A stretch of 64,000 nt of DNA from Microbacterium hydrocarbonoxydans (lineage in GTDB: Bacteria; Actinomycetota; Actinomycetes; Actinomycetales; Microbacteriaceae), in the NCBI RefSeq assembly GCF_011752045.1, contig NZ_JAAKXW010000001.1:558001-622000 (forward strand), read 5' to 3'. Position 1 is the first letter of the stretch, and the number at the start of each line of letters is the position of its first letter. The notes under the pieces are model-generated. The model did no database searches, was not told where the DNA came from, and saw nothing but the letters and a program-made list of their open reading frames with translations. A program made the position numbers and the translations under genes. This document shows, in pieces, positions 37,002 to 46,360 of the stretch.

Positions 37002-38170
37002 CACAGCACCGCCCAGGGAGAGAGAAGGAAATACAGGCACAGCGCCGGGATCGTCGAGGGCAGGATGCTGTCGAGCCGGTCCAGGAGCCCGCCGTGACCG
37101 GGGAGCCAGGAGCTCATGTCCTTGATGCCGAGGTCGCGCTTGAGCATCGATTCGCCGAGGTCGCCGAGGGTCGCCGAGAGGAGGATGGCGACGCCGAAGA
37201 TGACGCCGGCCCACCACGGGATCTCGAGGAGGAACAGGGCGAGCAGCACTCCGGCGGTGATCGACGCGACGACCGCGCCGCCGAAGCCCTCCCAGGTCTT
37301 CTTGGGGCTGATCCGCGGGGCCATCGGGTGGCGCCCGAAGGCGAGACCGGCGGCGTAGGCACCGGTGTCCGCGACGACCGCCACGACGATGAAGGCCAGC
37401 ACCCACCACTGGCCGCCCTCCTGCTTGAGCAGGATCAGGGCGACCGCGGCGAGGAACGGCACGTAGACCTGCACGAAGCCGCCGATGACGGCATCCGCGA
37501 GCACGTCGCCATAGGTCCGGCCGTCCTTGGCGATCATCTGCGCCATGAGCCGCCAGACGATCACGAAGGCCACGGCGAAGAACAGCAGCACCCAGACCAG
37601 CCACACCTCGACGAAGTACGCCGAGACGACGAGGAGGCCCGCAGCGACGAGCTGCGGCACCACGTCGATGTTCCTGCCCGATGCGCGCAGCGCCAGGGCG
37701 AGTTCGTACACGCCCAGCAGGGCCGCCGCGAGGGCGAAGGGAACGAACAGCATCTTGATGAACAGCAGCGACGCGAGCAGTGCGGCGCCGAAGGCCAGGC
37801 CGATCGCGGTCGCGACGATCAGGTCTCGGCCCGTGCGCTGCTTGATGCGCTCGTTCGCCTGATCGAGCTGATCCTTCGCGTGCGTCACGTGGCTGCCCAG
37901 CTCGTCGCGCGCCGCGCGCCACTGCTCCCGGATCGCGGTGTGATCGCCCGTGTCCAGACGGAAGTGATGAGCCCGATGCGCCTCATCCGCCGATCCCTCC
38001 GCGGGAGCGGCCTCCGCCGGCAACGGGGGCCGCGGGGGGATGCTGGAGGAATCGAAGTCCGGGAAGGCCGCGCCTGCCGGCGGGGCGCCGTTCTCCGGTG
38101 TCCCTGAATCGCGCGCTTCGCGGCGCGTCTGAGGCGTGCCGGAATCGTCGTCTGTGCGGTCGTCGGACAT
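37001..38170 (-). CDS. cdsA: Phosphatidate cytidylyltransferase
   Basis: 389-residue membrane enzyme making CDP-diacylglycerol from phosphatidic acid and CTP. About eight hydrophobic segments follow a long, hydrophilic N-terminal extension (about 110 residues with many Glu/Pro/Arg) that is unusual for E. coli CdsA. Catalytic signature at the C-terminus: SMLKRDLGIKDMSSWLPGHG followed by GLLDRLDS; SPKKTWEGFGG lies upstream. ATG 38170 is 5 bases after the frr stop. Gene order pyrH-frr-cdsA is classical. Confidence 0.94.
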   Translation of the reverse strand: MSDDRTDDDSGTPQTRREARDSGTPENGAPPAGAAFPDFDSSSIPPRPPLPAEAAPAEGSADEAHRAHHFRLDTGDHTAIREQWRAARDELGSHVTHAKDQLDQANERIKQRTGRDLIVATAIGLAFGAALLASLLFIKMLFVPFALAAALLGVYELALALRASGRNIDVVPQLVAAGLLVVSAYFVEVWLVWVLLFFAVAFVIVWRLMAQMIAKDGRTYGDVLADAVIGGFVQVYVPFLAAVALILLKQEGGQWWVLAFIVVAVVADTGAYAAGLAFGRHPMAPRISPKKTWEGFGGAVVASITAGVLLALFLLEIPWWAGVIFGVAILLSATLGDLGESMLKRDLGIKDMSSWLPGHGGLLDRLDSILPSTIPALCLYFLLSPWAVL

Positions 38171-38175
38171 GCCGC

Positions 38176-38730
38176 CTACACCTCGAGGAGCTCGGCCTCT
38201 TTGCGCTTGAGTGCGTCGTCGATGAGGTCGACGTGCTGGCGCGTGAGGGCGTCGAGCTCCTTCTCGCCGCGGGCGATCTCGTCTTCGCCGAGCTCGCTCT
38301 TGAGAGCGTCGAGCTCGTCCTTCGCCTTGCGGCGGATGCCGCGGACGTGCACCTTGGCGTCCTCGCCCTTGGACTTGACGAGCTTCACGTACTCCTTGCG
38401 GCGGTCAGCGGTGAGCTCCGGCATCGTGACGCGCACGATGTTGCCGTCGTTGGTCGGGTTCGCGCCGAGGTTGGGCATGTCGCGGATGGCCTGCTCGATC
38501 GCCTTCAGCGCCGACTTGTCATAGGGCGTGATGATCAGCGAGCGGGCCTCGGGGTTGGCCAGCGAGGCGAGCTGCGCGAGCGGGGTCGGCGTGCCGTAGT
38601 AGTCCACCAGGACCTTCTGGAACATCTGAGGGTTCGCCCGCCCGGTGCGGACCGTGGCGAAGTCCTCCTTGGCGGCTTCGACCGCCCGCGTCATGCGAGA
38701 GGTGGTTTCAGCGAGGACATCCGCGATCAC
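38176..38730 (-). CDS. frr: Ribosome recycling factor
   Basis: 184-residue two-domain protein (three-helix bundle plus small domain) that splits post-termination ribosomes with EF-G. Conserved [23 protein letters not shown] and [30 protein letters not shown] are present. GTG 38730 follows AGGAGTCACC. Last but one gene before cdsA, 69 bases after pyrH, so probably co-transcribed with pyrH. Confidence 0.97.
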   Translation of the reverse strand: MIADVLAETTSRMTRAVEAAKEDFATVRTGRANPQMFQKVLVDYYGTPTPLAQLASLANPEARSLIITPYDKSALKAIEQAIRDMPNLGANPTNDGNIVRVTMPELTADRRKEYVKLVKSKGEDAKVHVRGIRRKAKDELDALKSELGEDEIARGEKELDALTRQHVDLIDDALKRKEAELLEV

Positions 38731-38799
38731 GGTGACTCCTATCGTCGGGGTGTTCAGAAAATTCTATCGGGCGCGACCCGGGTCGCCGTGGAGCGGCGC

Positions 38800-39516
38800 T
38801 CAGGCGGTGACGAGGGTGCCGATGGGTTCGCCCAGGAGCGCCCGGGTCACGTTCCCCGCCGGCTCCATGCCGAACACCCGCATGTCCATGTTGTTGTCCA
38901 TGCAGAGGCTGAACGCGGTGGAGTCGACGACCTTCAGGCCGCGCTGCAGCGCGTCACGGTAGGTGACGCTCTCGATGCGCTCGGCATCGGCGTGCTTGTT
39001 CGGGTCGGCGGTGTAGATCGCGTCGACGCCGTTCTTCGCGACGAGGACCTCCTGGGCGCCGATCTCGAGAGCGCGCTGCGCCGCAACCGTGTCGGTGGAG
39101 AAGTACGGGAGCCCCGCGCCGGCGCCGAAGATCACGACCCGGCCCTTCTCCATGTGGCGCTCCGCGCGGAGCGGGATGTACGGCTCGGCGACCTGCGTCA
39201 TCGAGATCGCGGACTGCACCCGGGTGGGGGCGCCTGCCTGCTCGAGGAAGTCTTGGAGCGCGAGGGCGTTCATCACGGTGCCGAGCATGCCCATGTAGTC
39301 GGCCCGGCCGCGGTCCATGCCTCGCTGGCTGAGCTCGGCGCCGCGGAAGAAGTTCCCGCCGCCCACGACGACCGCGATCTCGACGCGGTCGACCGCTGCC
39401 GCGATGTCGCGGGCGATCTGGCTGACGACGTCGGGGTTCACGCCCAGCTGGCCGGCGCCGAATGCCTCACCGGAGAGCTTGAGAAGGACGCGGCGGCGTC
39501 CCGTGCGTTCGGTCAT
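38800..39516 (-). CDS. pyrH: UMP kinase
   Basis: 238-residue amino-acid-kinase-fold enzyme phosphorylating UMP to UDP, hexameric. N-terminal [17 protein letters not shown] is the ATP/UMP-binding loop, [15 protein letters not shown] the GGGN motif, and [13 protein letters not shown] the typical C-terminal ADP region. ATG 39516 (MTERTGRRR) follows GAGGACCACATCC; the frame extends nine codons upstream without similarity. Confidence 0.97.
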   Translation of the reverse strand: MTERTGRRRVLLKLSGEAFGAGQLGVNPDVVSQIARDIAAAVDRVEIAVVVGGGNFFRGAELSQRGMDRGRADYMGMLGTVMNALALQDFLEQAGAPTRVQSAISMTQVAEPYIPLRAERHMEKGRVVIFGAGAGLPYFSTDTVAAQRALEIGAQEVLVAKNGVDAIYTADPNKHADAERIESVTYRDALQRGLKVVDSTAFSLCMDNNMDMRVFGMEPAGNVTRALLGEPIGTLVTA

Positions 39517-39565
39517 GGATGTGGTCCTCTCGTCCCGATTCAAGATAGTGCCTTCTGGGCATGAA

Positions 39566-39600
39566 GAAGGGGTCCGGATCGAGTCGATCCGAACCCCCTC
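39566..39600 (-). terminator. Terminator after tsf
   Basis: Imperfect stem: GGGGT (39569-39573) with ACCCC (39593-39597), a C-A mismatch, then CGGATC (39575-39580) with GATCCG (39586-39591). On the minus strand it is followed by TTCTTC. It separates tsf from pyrH. Confidence 0.75.
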
Positions 39601-39608
39601 ATGAACTG

Positions 39609-40436
39609 CTACGCGCCGACCTTGAAGCGCGCGAAGTCCGTCACGATGATACCGGCGTCCTTCGCCACCTGGGCGACGGAGAGCTTGTTGTCCTTCGCGT
39701 AGTCCTGCTCGAGCAGGGCGACCTGCTTGATGAACGCGGCGACGCGGCCCTCGACGATCTTCGGCAGGGCGGCCTCGGGCTTGCCCTCGTTGCGGGAGAT
39801 CTCGGTGACGATCTCGCGCTCCTTCTCGACGGCCTCAGCCGGGACGTCCTCACGGGAGAGGTACGACGGGTTGGCGAACGAGATGTGCTGCGCGATGCTG
39901 CGAGCGGTGTCGGCGTCGTCACCCGAGTAGGCGACGACGACGCCGATCTGCGGCGGCAGGTCCTTGCTCGTGCGGTGGAGGTAGACCTCGACCTTGTCAC
40001 CGGTGACGGTGCGGACGCGACGCAGCTCGACCTTCTCGCCGATGATCGCCGCCTCCTCGGAGATGACGGTCTCGACGTTCTTGTCGCCGGCCTGCGCAGC
40101 CAGTGCGGCCTCGACCGAGTCCGCCTTCACGGCGGCGACGGCGTCGGCGACCTTGTCGGCCAGCGCGATGAAGCGCTCGTTCTTCGCGACGAAGTCGGTC
40201 TCGCACGCGAGCTCGACGAGCGTCACGGCGCCGTCCTGCTCGCGAGCGACGATGAGGCCCTCGCTGGTCGAGCGGTCCGCGCGCTTCGCGTTGCCCTTGG
40301 CGCCCTTCAGGCGCAGGATCTCGGTGGCCTTCTCGACGTCGCCGTCGGCCTCCTCGAGCGCCTTCTTGGTGTCGACCATTCCCGTTCCGAGCTGCTCACG
40401 CAGCGCCTTGAGGTCGGCGATGGTGAAGTTGGCCAT
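39609..40436 (-). CDS. tsf: Translation elongation factor Ts
   Basis: 275-residue nucleotide exchange factor for EF-Tu. The N-terminal UBA-like helical domain ([20 protein letters not shown]) is followed by the [10 protein letters not shown] core motif that inserts into EF-Tu. ATG 40436 follows AAGGAG. It lies 51 bases after rpsB, forming the standard rpsB-tsf operon; the terminator behind it is at 39566-39600. Confidence 0.97.
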   Translation of the reverse strand: MANFTIADLKALREQLGTGMVDTKKALEEADGDVEKATEILRLKGAKGNAKRADRSTSEGLIVAREQDGAVTLVELACETDFVAKNERFIALADKVADAVAAVKADSVEAALAAQAGDKNVETVISEEAAIIGEKVELRRVRTVTGDKVEVYLHRTSKDLPPQIGVVVAYSGDDADTARSIAQHISFANPSYLSREDVPAEAVEKEREIVTEISRNEGKPEAALPKIVEGRVAAFIKQVALLEQDYAKDNKLSVAQVAKDAGIIVTDFARFKVGA

Positions 40437-40487
40437 GTGTGGTGGCTCCTTGCTTCGTGATGTGTGAGTGCGTTGTGTACGCGGGGA

Positions 40488-41339
40488 TTACTTGGCGTCG
40501 GCCTCGACCGGAGCCTCGACGACCTCGGCCTCGACAGCCTCGGTCTCGACGACCTCGGCGGCGGGAGCCTCAGCGGCCTCCTCGACCGGAGCCTCGAGGA
40601 GCTCGCGCTCCCACTCGGCGAGGGGCTCGGCGTCGCCGGCCTCGGGGTTGTGCTTCTGCTGCAGGCCCTCGGCGGCTGCATCCGCGATGATGCGGGTGAG
40701 CAGGGAGACGGAGCGGATCGCGTCGTCGTTGCCGGGGATCGGGTACTGGAAGTCGTCCGGGTCCGCGTTGGTGTCGAGGATGCCGATCACCGGGATGCCG
40801 AGCTTCTTCGCCTCGTCGATGGCGAGGTGCTCGCGCTTGGCGTCGACGACCCAGAGGGCGGACGGGGTCTTGGTGAGGTTGCGGATGCCGCCGAGCGACT
40901 TGTGCAGCTTGTCGAGCTCGCGCTTCTTGAGGAGGAGCTCCTTCTTGGTGAAGCCCGATGCCGCCGGGTTCTCGTAGTCGAGCTCCTCGAGCTCCTTCAT
41001 GCGGGCGAGACGCTTCGCGATGGTGGAGAAGTTGGTGAGGAGGCCGCCGAGCCAGCGCTGGTTGACGTAGGGCTGGCCGACACGGGTGGCCTGCTCGGCG
41101 AGGATCTCCTGCGCCTGCTTCTTGGTGCCGACGAAGAGGATGGTGCCGCCGTGCGCGACGGTCTCCTTGACGAAGTCGTAGGCCTTGTCGATGTAGCCCA
41201 GCGACTGCTGCAGGTCGATGATGTGGATGCCGCTGCGCTCCGTGAGGATGAAGCGCTTCACCTTCGGGTTCCACCGGCGGGTCTGGTGTCCGAAGTGCAC
41301 GCCGCTGTCGAGCAGCTGGCGGATGGTGACCACAGCCAT
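40488..41339 (-). CDS. rpsB: 30S ribosomal protein S2
   Basis: 283 residues. Family landmarks: [20 protein letters not shown] at the start, [20 protein letters not shown], and [20 protein letters not shown]. The last ~45 residues are a Glu/Ala/Val/Pro-rich tail absent from E. coli S2 but common in actinobacteria. Twenty-seven bases of the tail are identical to the rpsP tail. It is preceded by a long leader with hairpins. Confidence 0.97.
   Translation of the reverse strand: MAVVTIRQLLDSGVHFGHQTRRWNPKVKRFILTERSGIHIIDLQQSLGYIDKAYDFVKETVAHGGTILFVGTKKQAQEILAEQATRVGQPYVNQRWLGGLLTNFSTIAKRLARMKELEELDYENPAASGFTKKELLLKKRELDKLHKSLGGIRNLTKTPSALWVVDAKREHLAIDEAKKLGIPVIGILDTNADPDDFQYPIPGNDDAIRSVSLLTRIIADAAAEGLQQKHNPEAGDAEPLAEWERELLEAPVEEAAEAPAAEVVETEAVEAEVVEAPVEADAK
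40555..40581 (-). repeat. 27-base exact repeat shared with rpsP (copy 1, in the rpsB tail)
   Basis: Identical over 27 bases to 53562-53588 and read in the same frame, encoding E-A-A-E-A-P-A-A. Could reflect recombination or convergent codon use in low-complexity tails. Confidence 0.8.
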
Positions 41340-41526
41340 GGTCGTCTCCTTGTTCTGGCGCGTTCAGCGCCGTTGAGGTTGTCAAGCCGATCGGGCGATC
41401 GGACTTCCTGGTGCCCGGCACACTCCCGCCGACCCTTGCGAGTCGGACCTGTGGGAGTGGATGCCGCGACCTCCGCATCTGCGGACATCGCTCTGGGCAC
41501 GCGTAGTCACCCCGATTTCGAGGTGC
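41340..41526 (-). other. Structured leader of rpsB-tsf
   Basis: About 187 bases between a predicted start near 41526 and rpsB, with no reading frame. On the minus strand it can fold as an outer 7-bp stem (41453-41459 with 41421-41427) enclosing an inner 5-bp stem (41442-41446 with 41429-41433), and a second hairpin (41387-41392 with 41397-41402). Candidate binding site for ribosomal protein feedback control; not matched to a known family by me. Confidence 0.5.
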
Positions 41527-41532
41527 TCCCCC

Positions 41533-41538
41533 AGCATA
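41533..41538 (-). promoter_or_regulatory. Candidate -10 hexamer (TATGCT) of rpsB-tsf
   Basis: TATGCT on the minus strand, followed by a purine-rich run; the only good -10 in the 318-base gap. The -35 is not clear. The rest of the gap toward 41657 has no gene. Confidence 0.4.
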
Positions 41539-41645
41539 CAGGATGCCGCCGCGCGACTTCTCCTGCACCACGGGTCAGCGTTTCGGCTTCTCCCCCGTTC
41601 GCGCCTCCGGGGCAGAGCCGGCACTCCGGGTGCTCCCGGACACGC

Positions 41646-41651
41646 GAGTGT
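41646..41651 (+). promoter_or_regulatory. Weak -10 hexamer candidate (GAGTGT) of the M23 gene
   Basis: GAGTGT, 6 bases, ATG 41658; only positions 2 and 6 match TANNNT. Confidence 0.25.
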
Positions 41652-41657
41652 GAAGAC

Positions 41658-42191
41658 ATGCTCCTCGGACCGCGCCTCGCCGCCGTTGCCGCGCTGGCGG
41701 CTCTGCTGCTTCTCGCACCGGCAGCCGGCCTGGCCGTCGCGTCACCCTCCGGCGCCGGGTCCGCAGACGGGCATCCGTCGTGGAGCTGGCCGCTGCCGGG
41801 CCCGCGAGAGATCGTCGAACCGTACCGGGCTCCCGCGCACGAGTACGGTCCCGGCCACCGCGGCATGGACATCGCCGCCGCCCACGGAGCCGAGGTGCAC
41901 GCCCCGGCCGCCGGGATCGTCGCCTTCCGCGGCACCGTGGTGGACCGTCCGCTGCTGACCGTGGAGCATCCCGGCGGATACGTCACGACGTTCGAGCCGC
42001 TGCTCTCGTCGCTGTCGCCCGGCGACGCGGTCGAGGAGGGCGAAGTGATCGGCACCGTCGACGTCGGCGGTCATGCGCCACCGGGGAGCCTTCATCTCGG
42101 AGTGCGTCTCGGCGGAGCGTACATCAACCCGATGCTGCTGTTCGGCGACGTCCCCCGGGCGGTGCTCCTCCCCTGCTGCGCGCCGCTCTGA
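41658..42191 (+). CDS. Secreted M23/LytM-like protein with degenerate active site
   Basis: 177 residues with a signal peptide (hydrophobic to about 28, ASPSG). The LytM fold is visible: zinc ligands H67 and D71 in GHRGMD and H146 in SLHLG. But the two catalytic histidines seem replaced: F-E-P-L at 112-115 stands where YAHL is expected and SLH (144-146) where HLH is expected. Likely a non-catalytic cell-wall-binding or amidase-activating protein. Adjacent to xerC, convergent. Confidence 0.82.
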   Translation: MLLGPRLAAVAALAALLLLAPAAGLAVASPSGAGSADGHPSWSWPLPGPREIVEPYRAPAHEYGPGHRGMDIAAAHGAEVHAPAAGIVAFRGTVVDRPLLTVEHPGGYVTTFEPLLSSLSPGDAVEEGEVIGTVDVGGHAPPGSLHLGVRLGGAYINPMLLFGDVPRAVLLPCCAPL

Positions 42192-42213
42192 CTCCGGCGC
42201 GCGACGCGCCTCG

Positions 42214-43116
42214 TCAGGCGCGGGGATGCGCCAGGCGATAGGTCGCGGTGAGGCGCTCGGCGGACACGTGCGTGTAGATCTGGGTCGTGCCGAGGCTGGC
42301 ATGACCGAGTATCTCCTGCACGGCGCGCAGGTCTGCACCCCCGTCGAGCAGGTGTGTCGCCGCCGTGTGCCGGAGGGCGTGCGGCCCCACCGTCTCGGCG
42401 CCGACGTAGGGCGCGAGGACTTCCGCGACGAGCTCGTACACGGCCCGTGGTCCGATCCTTCCGCCGCGGGCGCCGAGGAAGAGCGCCGGAACCGACTTCG
42501 TCGCCCGGGCGGTGAGCACGGGCCTGCCTCGGCTCAGATAGGCGCCGATGGCGTTGCGGGCCGGCGCTCCGAAGGGGACGACCCGTTCCTTGGATCCCTT
42601 GCCGAGCACACGCGCGGTGCAGCGGTCGAGATCGACGTCGTCGATGTCGAGGCCGCACAGCTCGGAGACCCGGATGCCGGCGCCGTAGAGCGTCTCGAGG
42701 ATCGCGTGATCGCGCAGGGCGCTCGGCTCGCCGCCGGACGCCGCGACGCGCTGCTGCTCCAGCAGCGCCGCCATCGCGTCCTGGGAGGCGACGACAGGGA
42801 GCGTGCGACCGCGCTTGGGCGCCATGAGACGCAGACTCGGATCGTGGGCGACGAGCCCCTGCTCGTGCGCCCATCCGAAGAACGACCGTGCGGCTGCAGC
42901 GCGTCGTGCGAGCGTCGATCGGGCGTCGCCCCGCTGGGTCGCATGCCAGAGCCAGTCACGGAGCGCCTCCAGGTCGACCGCTGTCAGCTCGGGGGCGCGG
43001 AGCGAGACGCCGAGGTCTCGCAGATCCGATCGATACGCCCGCACCGTCGCCGGCGAGAGCCGTCGCACCTGCAGCAGGTGCTCGGCGAACGCGTCCACGG
43101 CCGCGGTGAAGTCCAT
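42214..43116 (-). CDS. xerC: Tyrosine recombinase XerC-like
   Basis: 300-residue site-specific recombinase resolving chromosome dimers with XerD at dif. The SAM-like N-terminal core-binding domain (to ~95) precedes the catalytic domain with R149 (GIRVSEL), K173 (LGKGSKERVVP), H246 and R249 (PHALRHTAATHLL), H272 (LGHASLG) and nucleophile Y281 (IYTHVS). All six are present. ATG 43116 is preceded by CATGCT at 43123-43128, 6 bases upstream. An alternative is another chromosomal integrase, but the gene position is that of xerC in actinobacteria. Confidence 0.92.
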   Translation of the reverse strand: MDFTAAVDAFAEHLLQVRRLSPATVRAYRSDLRDLGVSLRAPELTAVDLEALRDWLWHATQRGDARSTLARRAAAARSFFGWAHEQGLVAHDPSLRLMAPKRGRTLPVVASQDAMAALLEQQRVAASGGEPSALRDHAILETLYGAGIRVSELCGLDIDDVDLDRCTARVLGKGSKERVVPFGAPARNAIGAYLSRGRPVLTARATKSVPALFLGARGGRIGPRAVYELVAEVLAPYVGAETVGPHALRHTAATHLLDGGADLRAVQEILGHASLGTTQIYTHVSAERLTATYRLAHPRA

Positions 43117-43181
43117 GGAGCAAGCATGCCCGGAGGCCCCCCGATGACCTCGCCGCCTCGCCGCGCGACACCGGGAGCGGC

Positions 43182-44372
43182 TCAGCCCAGCCGCTCGCGT
43201 GCGCTCACACGGCGCCAGCCCGTGTCGCCGCGCTGAACGACGCCGTCGAGCTCGAGAAGCCCGAGGAGGGCGCTGACCGTGTCCGGCGCGAGTCCGCTCC
43301 GTCGCGCGATCTCCTGGGCCGGCAGCCCGGTGCGCGTGCTCAGCGCGTCGAGGAGGCGCAGCTGATCCGGGTCGGCTCCCTGCTCGCCGGCCGGAGCGTG
43401 CTGGTCGCCGGCCCAGAGCTCCCGGATCTCCGCCGTCGTCGTCACGCAGCGCGCGTCGTACTCCCGCAGCAGCCGGTGACAGCCGGCGGAGGTGGCCGAG
43501 GTGACCGGCCCTGGCACCGCTCCGAGCGGGCGCCCCAGTGCCGCCGCGTGCCCTGCCGTGTTCAGGGAGCCGCTGCGCCATCCGGCCTCCACGACGACGG
43601 TGGCGTCGCTGAGCGCGGCGATGAGTCTGTTCCTGGAGAGGAACCTCCATTTGGTGGGCGCCGCCCCGCAGGGCACCTCGCTCACCACGGCTCCGCGCTC
43701 GGCGATGCGGTGCAGCAGCTGCCGGTGCCCCTGCGGATAGGCCCGGTCGACGCCGCCGGCCAGGAAGGCGACGGTGGCGCCCTGCACACTGAGGGCCGCG
43801 CGGTGGGCAGCGCCGTCGATGCCGTAGGCGCCTCCGGAGACGATCACGGCGCCGGTCGCGGCGAGGTCGCCGGCGAACTCGGAGGCGAGCAGCTCGCCGT
43901 AGCCGCTCGCCGCCCTGGCACCGACGATCGCGACCCGGGGCGTGGCGGTCAGGAGACCGGCGTCTCCGCGGACCCACAGCAGCGACGGAGCGTGCGGGCC
44001 GAGGTCGTCGACGGCTGCCGGCCAGCCCGCATCCCCCGGCAGCAGCAGCGAGGCGCCGACTTCGTCGGCTCCGCTCATCGCCTCGCGCACCGCCCGGGGT
44101 GCGGCGCGCGGACGCCAGCGCGCGAGCGCCTCCTTCAGCGCACGACCGCCGGGCTGCGCGGGCGCGGAGCGCGCAGCGCCACCGAAGGCGAACCGCATCG
44201 CCTCCGCTGCTCCGAGCTCGGTGATGAGCGCGCCCGCGACTCCGTCACCGGGCTCTGCCACGACGCTCCATGCGACGCGGGCGATCACCTCGGCGATGTC
44301 TGCGGGTCCGTCGCCGCGGAGCCGGCGCATCGCCGCGATCACCTCGGGGTCGGCCAGCAGCTCCTCCATCAT
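43182..44372 (-). CDS. dprA: DNA-processing protein DprA
   Basis: 396 residues. DprA loads RecA on incoming single-stranded DNA during transformation. The Rossmann-like core has VAIVGARAASGYGELLASEF, SGGAYGIDGAAHRAAL and VVEAGWRSGSLNTAGHAAAL, followed by a C-terminal winged helix (LPAQEIARRSGLAPDTVSALL). Its start overlaps the comM stop by four bases. Competence in this organism is not shown; DprA is also kept in non-competent bacteria. Confidence 0.94.
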   Translation of the reverse strand: MMEELLADPEVIAAMRRLRGDGPADIAEVIARVAWSVVAEPGDGVAGALITELGAAEAMRFAFGGAARSAPAQPGGRALKEALARWRPRAAPRAVREAMSGADEVGASLLLPGDAGWPAAVDDLGPHAPSLLWVRGDAGLLTATPRVAIVGARAASGYGELLASEFAGDLAATGAVIVSGGAYGIDGAAHRAALSVQGATVAFLAGGVDRAYPQGHRQLLHRIAERGAVVSEVPCGAAPTKWRFLSRNRLIAALSDATVVVEAGWRSGSLNTAGHAAALGRPLGAVPGPVTSATSAGCHRLLREYDARCVTTTAEIRELWAGDQHAPAGEQGADPDQLRLLDALSTRTGLPAQEIARRSGLAPDTVSALLGLLELDGVVQRGDTGWRRVSARERLG

Positions 44373-45898
44373 GCGGAGAGTCCCTTCTTCAGATAGAGCG
44401 CTCGGCCGATCTCATCGCGGCCAGGACGCTCACGCTCGGCGAGATCCGCCATCGTCCACGCCACCCTCAGCACGCGGTCGTATCCGCGCAGCGTGAGGGC
44501 GCCTCGTTCGAGCGCGCGATCCAGCGGCGCCCGCGCACCGGGCTCCAGGCGGAGCGAGCCCTGACGCAGCCACGTACCCGGGATCTCGCCGTTCCGCCGC
44601 CACGGCGTCCCGCGCCAGCGCTCGGCCGCGCGCTCCCTGGCGGCGCCGACCCGGGCACGCGCCTCAGCGGTCGTGGTCTCTGCCCTGATCCCGGCGGTCG
44701 CCGTGGACGCCGCCACGCGGGCGACCTGCAGCTCGATGTCGATGCGGTCGCGCAGCGGCCCGGAGAGGCGCGCAGAGTAGCGGCGGATCGCCAGAGAGGG
44801 GCACACGCATTCGGCCCCGCGCACGCCGTAGTTCCCGCAGGGGCACGGGTTCATCGCCATCAGCAGCTGGAACCGTGCCGGGAAGCTCGCGATGAATCCG
44901 GCACGGTGCACCTCGATCGCTCCCGATTCCAGGGGCTGCCGCAGGGCGTCCAGCGCGACGCGGGAGAACTCGGCCGCCTCGTCGAGGAACAGCACGCCGC
45001 GGTGCGCGCGGACGATCGACCCCGGACGGGCCGCGCGCGACCCGCCGCCGACCAGCGCGGCCACGGAGGCGCTGTGGTGCGGCGCCTCGAGCGGTGGCAG
45101 CGGATCGAGCCGCGTCACCGGTTCGCCGGTCAGCGAGCGGATCGAGGCGACCTCGAGCGCCTCCTCTTCCGTCAGCGGCGGAAGGATCCCCGGCAGGCGC
45201 CGGGCGAGCATCGTCTTGCCTGCACCGGGCGGTCCGCTCAGCAGCATGTGGTGCCCGCCGGCCGCGGCGACGATGAGGGCGTCCACCGCGTCCTGCTGGC
45301 CGACCACGTCCGCCAGATCGAGGGGCTCGGTCACGTCGACGACGGGCGGTGCCCCGCTCGCCGGCTCCACCTCGGGTACGTCGACCTCCGCGCCGTGCCA
45401 CACCGCGACCTCGGCGAGGCTCGATGCCGCCCTGACCTCGATCCCGGGGACGAGGCGCGCCTCTGCCGCGTTGGCGTGCGGCACGATCACGGAATCGAAG
45501 CCGGCCCGCGCCGCGGCGAAGACCGCGGGCAGCACGCCGGGCACCGGCCGGATGCGGCCGTCGAGGCCGAGCTCCCCGATGTGCACGGTGTGCGCGATCG
45601 AGCGCCGCTGCAGGGAGCCGCCGGCAGCAAGCGTGGCGACCGCCACGCTGAGGTCGAAGCCCGAGCCGTGCTTCGGCAGGCTCGCCGGCGACAGGTTCAC
45701 GGTGAGCCGCCTCCGCGGAAGATCCAGCCCCGCGTTCTTGCATGCGTTGTGCACCCGCTGCACGGCCTCGCCGAGCGACTTGTCGGGAAGCCCGATGATC
45801 TTGAACTCGGGCGTCTGGTTCGACAGATCCGCCTCGACCTCCACGAGGTGACCGTCGACGCCCGTGAGCGCCACCGCCCACGTCCGTGCCGTCCTCAC
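44369..45898 (-). CDS. comM: Mg-chelatase-like AAA+ ATPase ComM/YifB
   Basis: 509-residue hexameric helicase promoting branch migration in natural transformation. The N-terminal Lon-type domain (to ~160, with NLSPASLPKHGSGFDLSVAV), Walker A GPPGAGKTMLARRLP, Walker B LFLDEAAEF, and a cysteine cluster NPCPCGNYG...CVCP are all present. GTG 45898 overlaps the yraN stop (GTGA); a longer frame upstream is the shadow of yraN. Co-transcribed with dprA. Confidence 0.93.
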   Translation of the reverse strand: MRTARTWAVALTGVDGHLVEVEADLSNQTPEFKIIGLPDKSLGEAVQRVHNACKNAGLDLPRRRLTVNLSPASLPKHGSGFDLSVAVATLAAGGSLQRRSIAHTVHIGELGLDGRIRPVPGVLPAVFAAARAGFDSVIVPHANAAEARLVPGIEVRAASSLAEVAVWHGAEVDVPEVEPASGAPPVVDVTEPLDLADVVGQQDAVDALIVAAAGGHHMLLSGPPGAGKTMLARRLPGILPPLTEEEALEVASIRSLTGEPVTRLDPLPPLEAPHHSASVAALVGGGSRAARPGSIVRAHRGVLFLDEAAEFSRVALDALRQPLESGAIEVHRAGFIASFPARFQLLMAMNPCPCGNYGVRGAECVCPSLAIRRYSARLSGPLRDRIDIELQVARVAASTATAGIRAETTTAEARARVGAARERAAERWRGTPWRRNGEIPGTWLRQGSLRLEPGARAPLDRALERGALTLRGYDRVLRVAWTMADLAERERPGRDEIGRALYLKKGLSA

Positions 45899-46257
45899 GT
45901 CAGGTCCACGAGGTGCTCGAGGGTGCCGGCATCCGGATCGGCGCCGATGATCCCGATCGCATCGAGCCGCAGCATCCGCCCGTTCGCGAGGTGCGGGTTC
46001 GTCGCGATCCACGCCTGCGCGAGCTGCCAGAGGCGCCGGCGCTTGCGCCCGTCCACCGCCTCGAAGGGATGCCCGAACGCGGCCGTCCGGCGCGTCTTCA
46101 CCTCGATCACGACGAGCATGCCGCCGCGACGCGCCACGATGTCGATCTCGCCCTGGGGGCATCGCCAGTTGCGATCGAGGATCTCGTAGCCCTGCGCGGT
46201 CAGATGCCGCACGGCGCGCTCTTCGCCTGCCCTGCCGAGGATGTCCTTCGCTGCCAT
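45895..46257 (-). CDS. yraN: UPF0102/YraN-family endonuclease-like protein
   Basis: 120 residues of the PD-(D/E)xK fold: GEERAVRHLTAQGYEILDRNW near 11-31, GEIDIVARRGGMLVVIEVKTR with the D-(x)n-ExK motif, and a helical end. Function is unknown in most bacteria; nuclease fold only. Stop overlaps comM. Start ATG 46257; an in-frame upstream start was not seen. Confidence 0.9.
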   Translation of the reverse strand: MAAKDILGRAGEERAVRHLTAQGYEILDRNWRCPQGEIDIVARRGGMLVVIEVKTRRTAAFGHPFEAVDGRKRRRLWQLAQAWIATNPHLANGRMLRLDAIGIIGADPDAGTLEHLVDLT

Positions 46258-46360
46258 GACGACAGCCTGCCGATCGGCATCGACGCTCTCGGCCCCGCGG
46301 GGAGAAGATCCCCGGCGGTTCAGGAAGAGTGGTCAGTGCACCACGTCGGTGCAGAAGAGG

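Noticed and set aside
41380..41385. TTGACA on the minus strand as a -35 for rpsB
   Set aside because: No -10-like hexamer at 16-19 bases downstream; the TATGCT at 41533-41538 is better.
42214..43116. XerC-like gene as a mobile-element integrase
   Set aside because: Its position between dprA and rpsB is the standard actinobacterial chromosomal place; no element around it.
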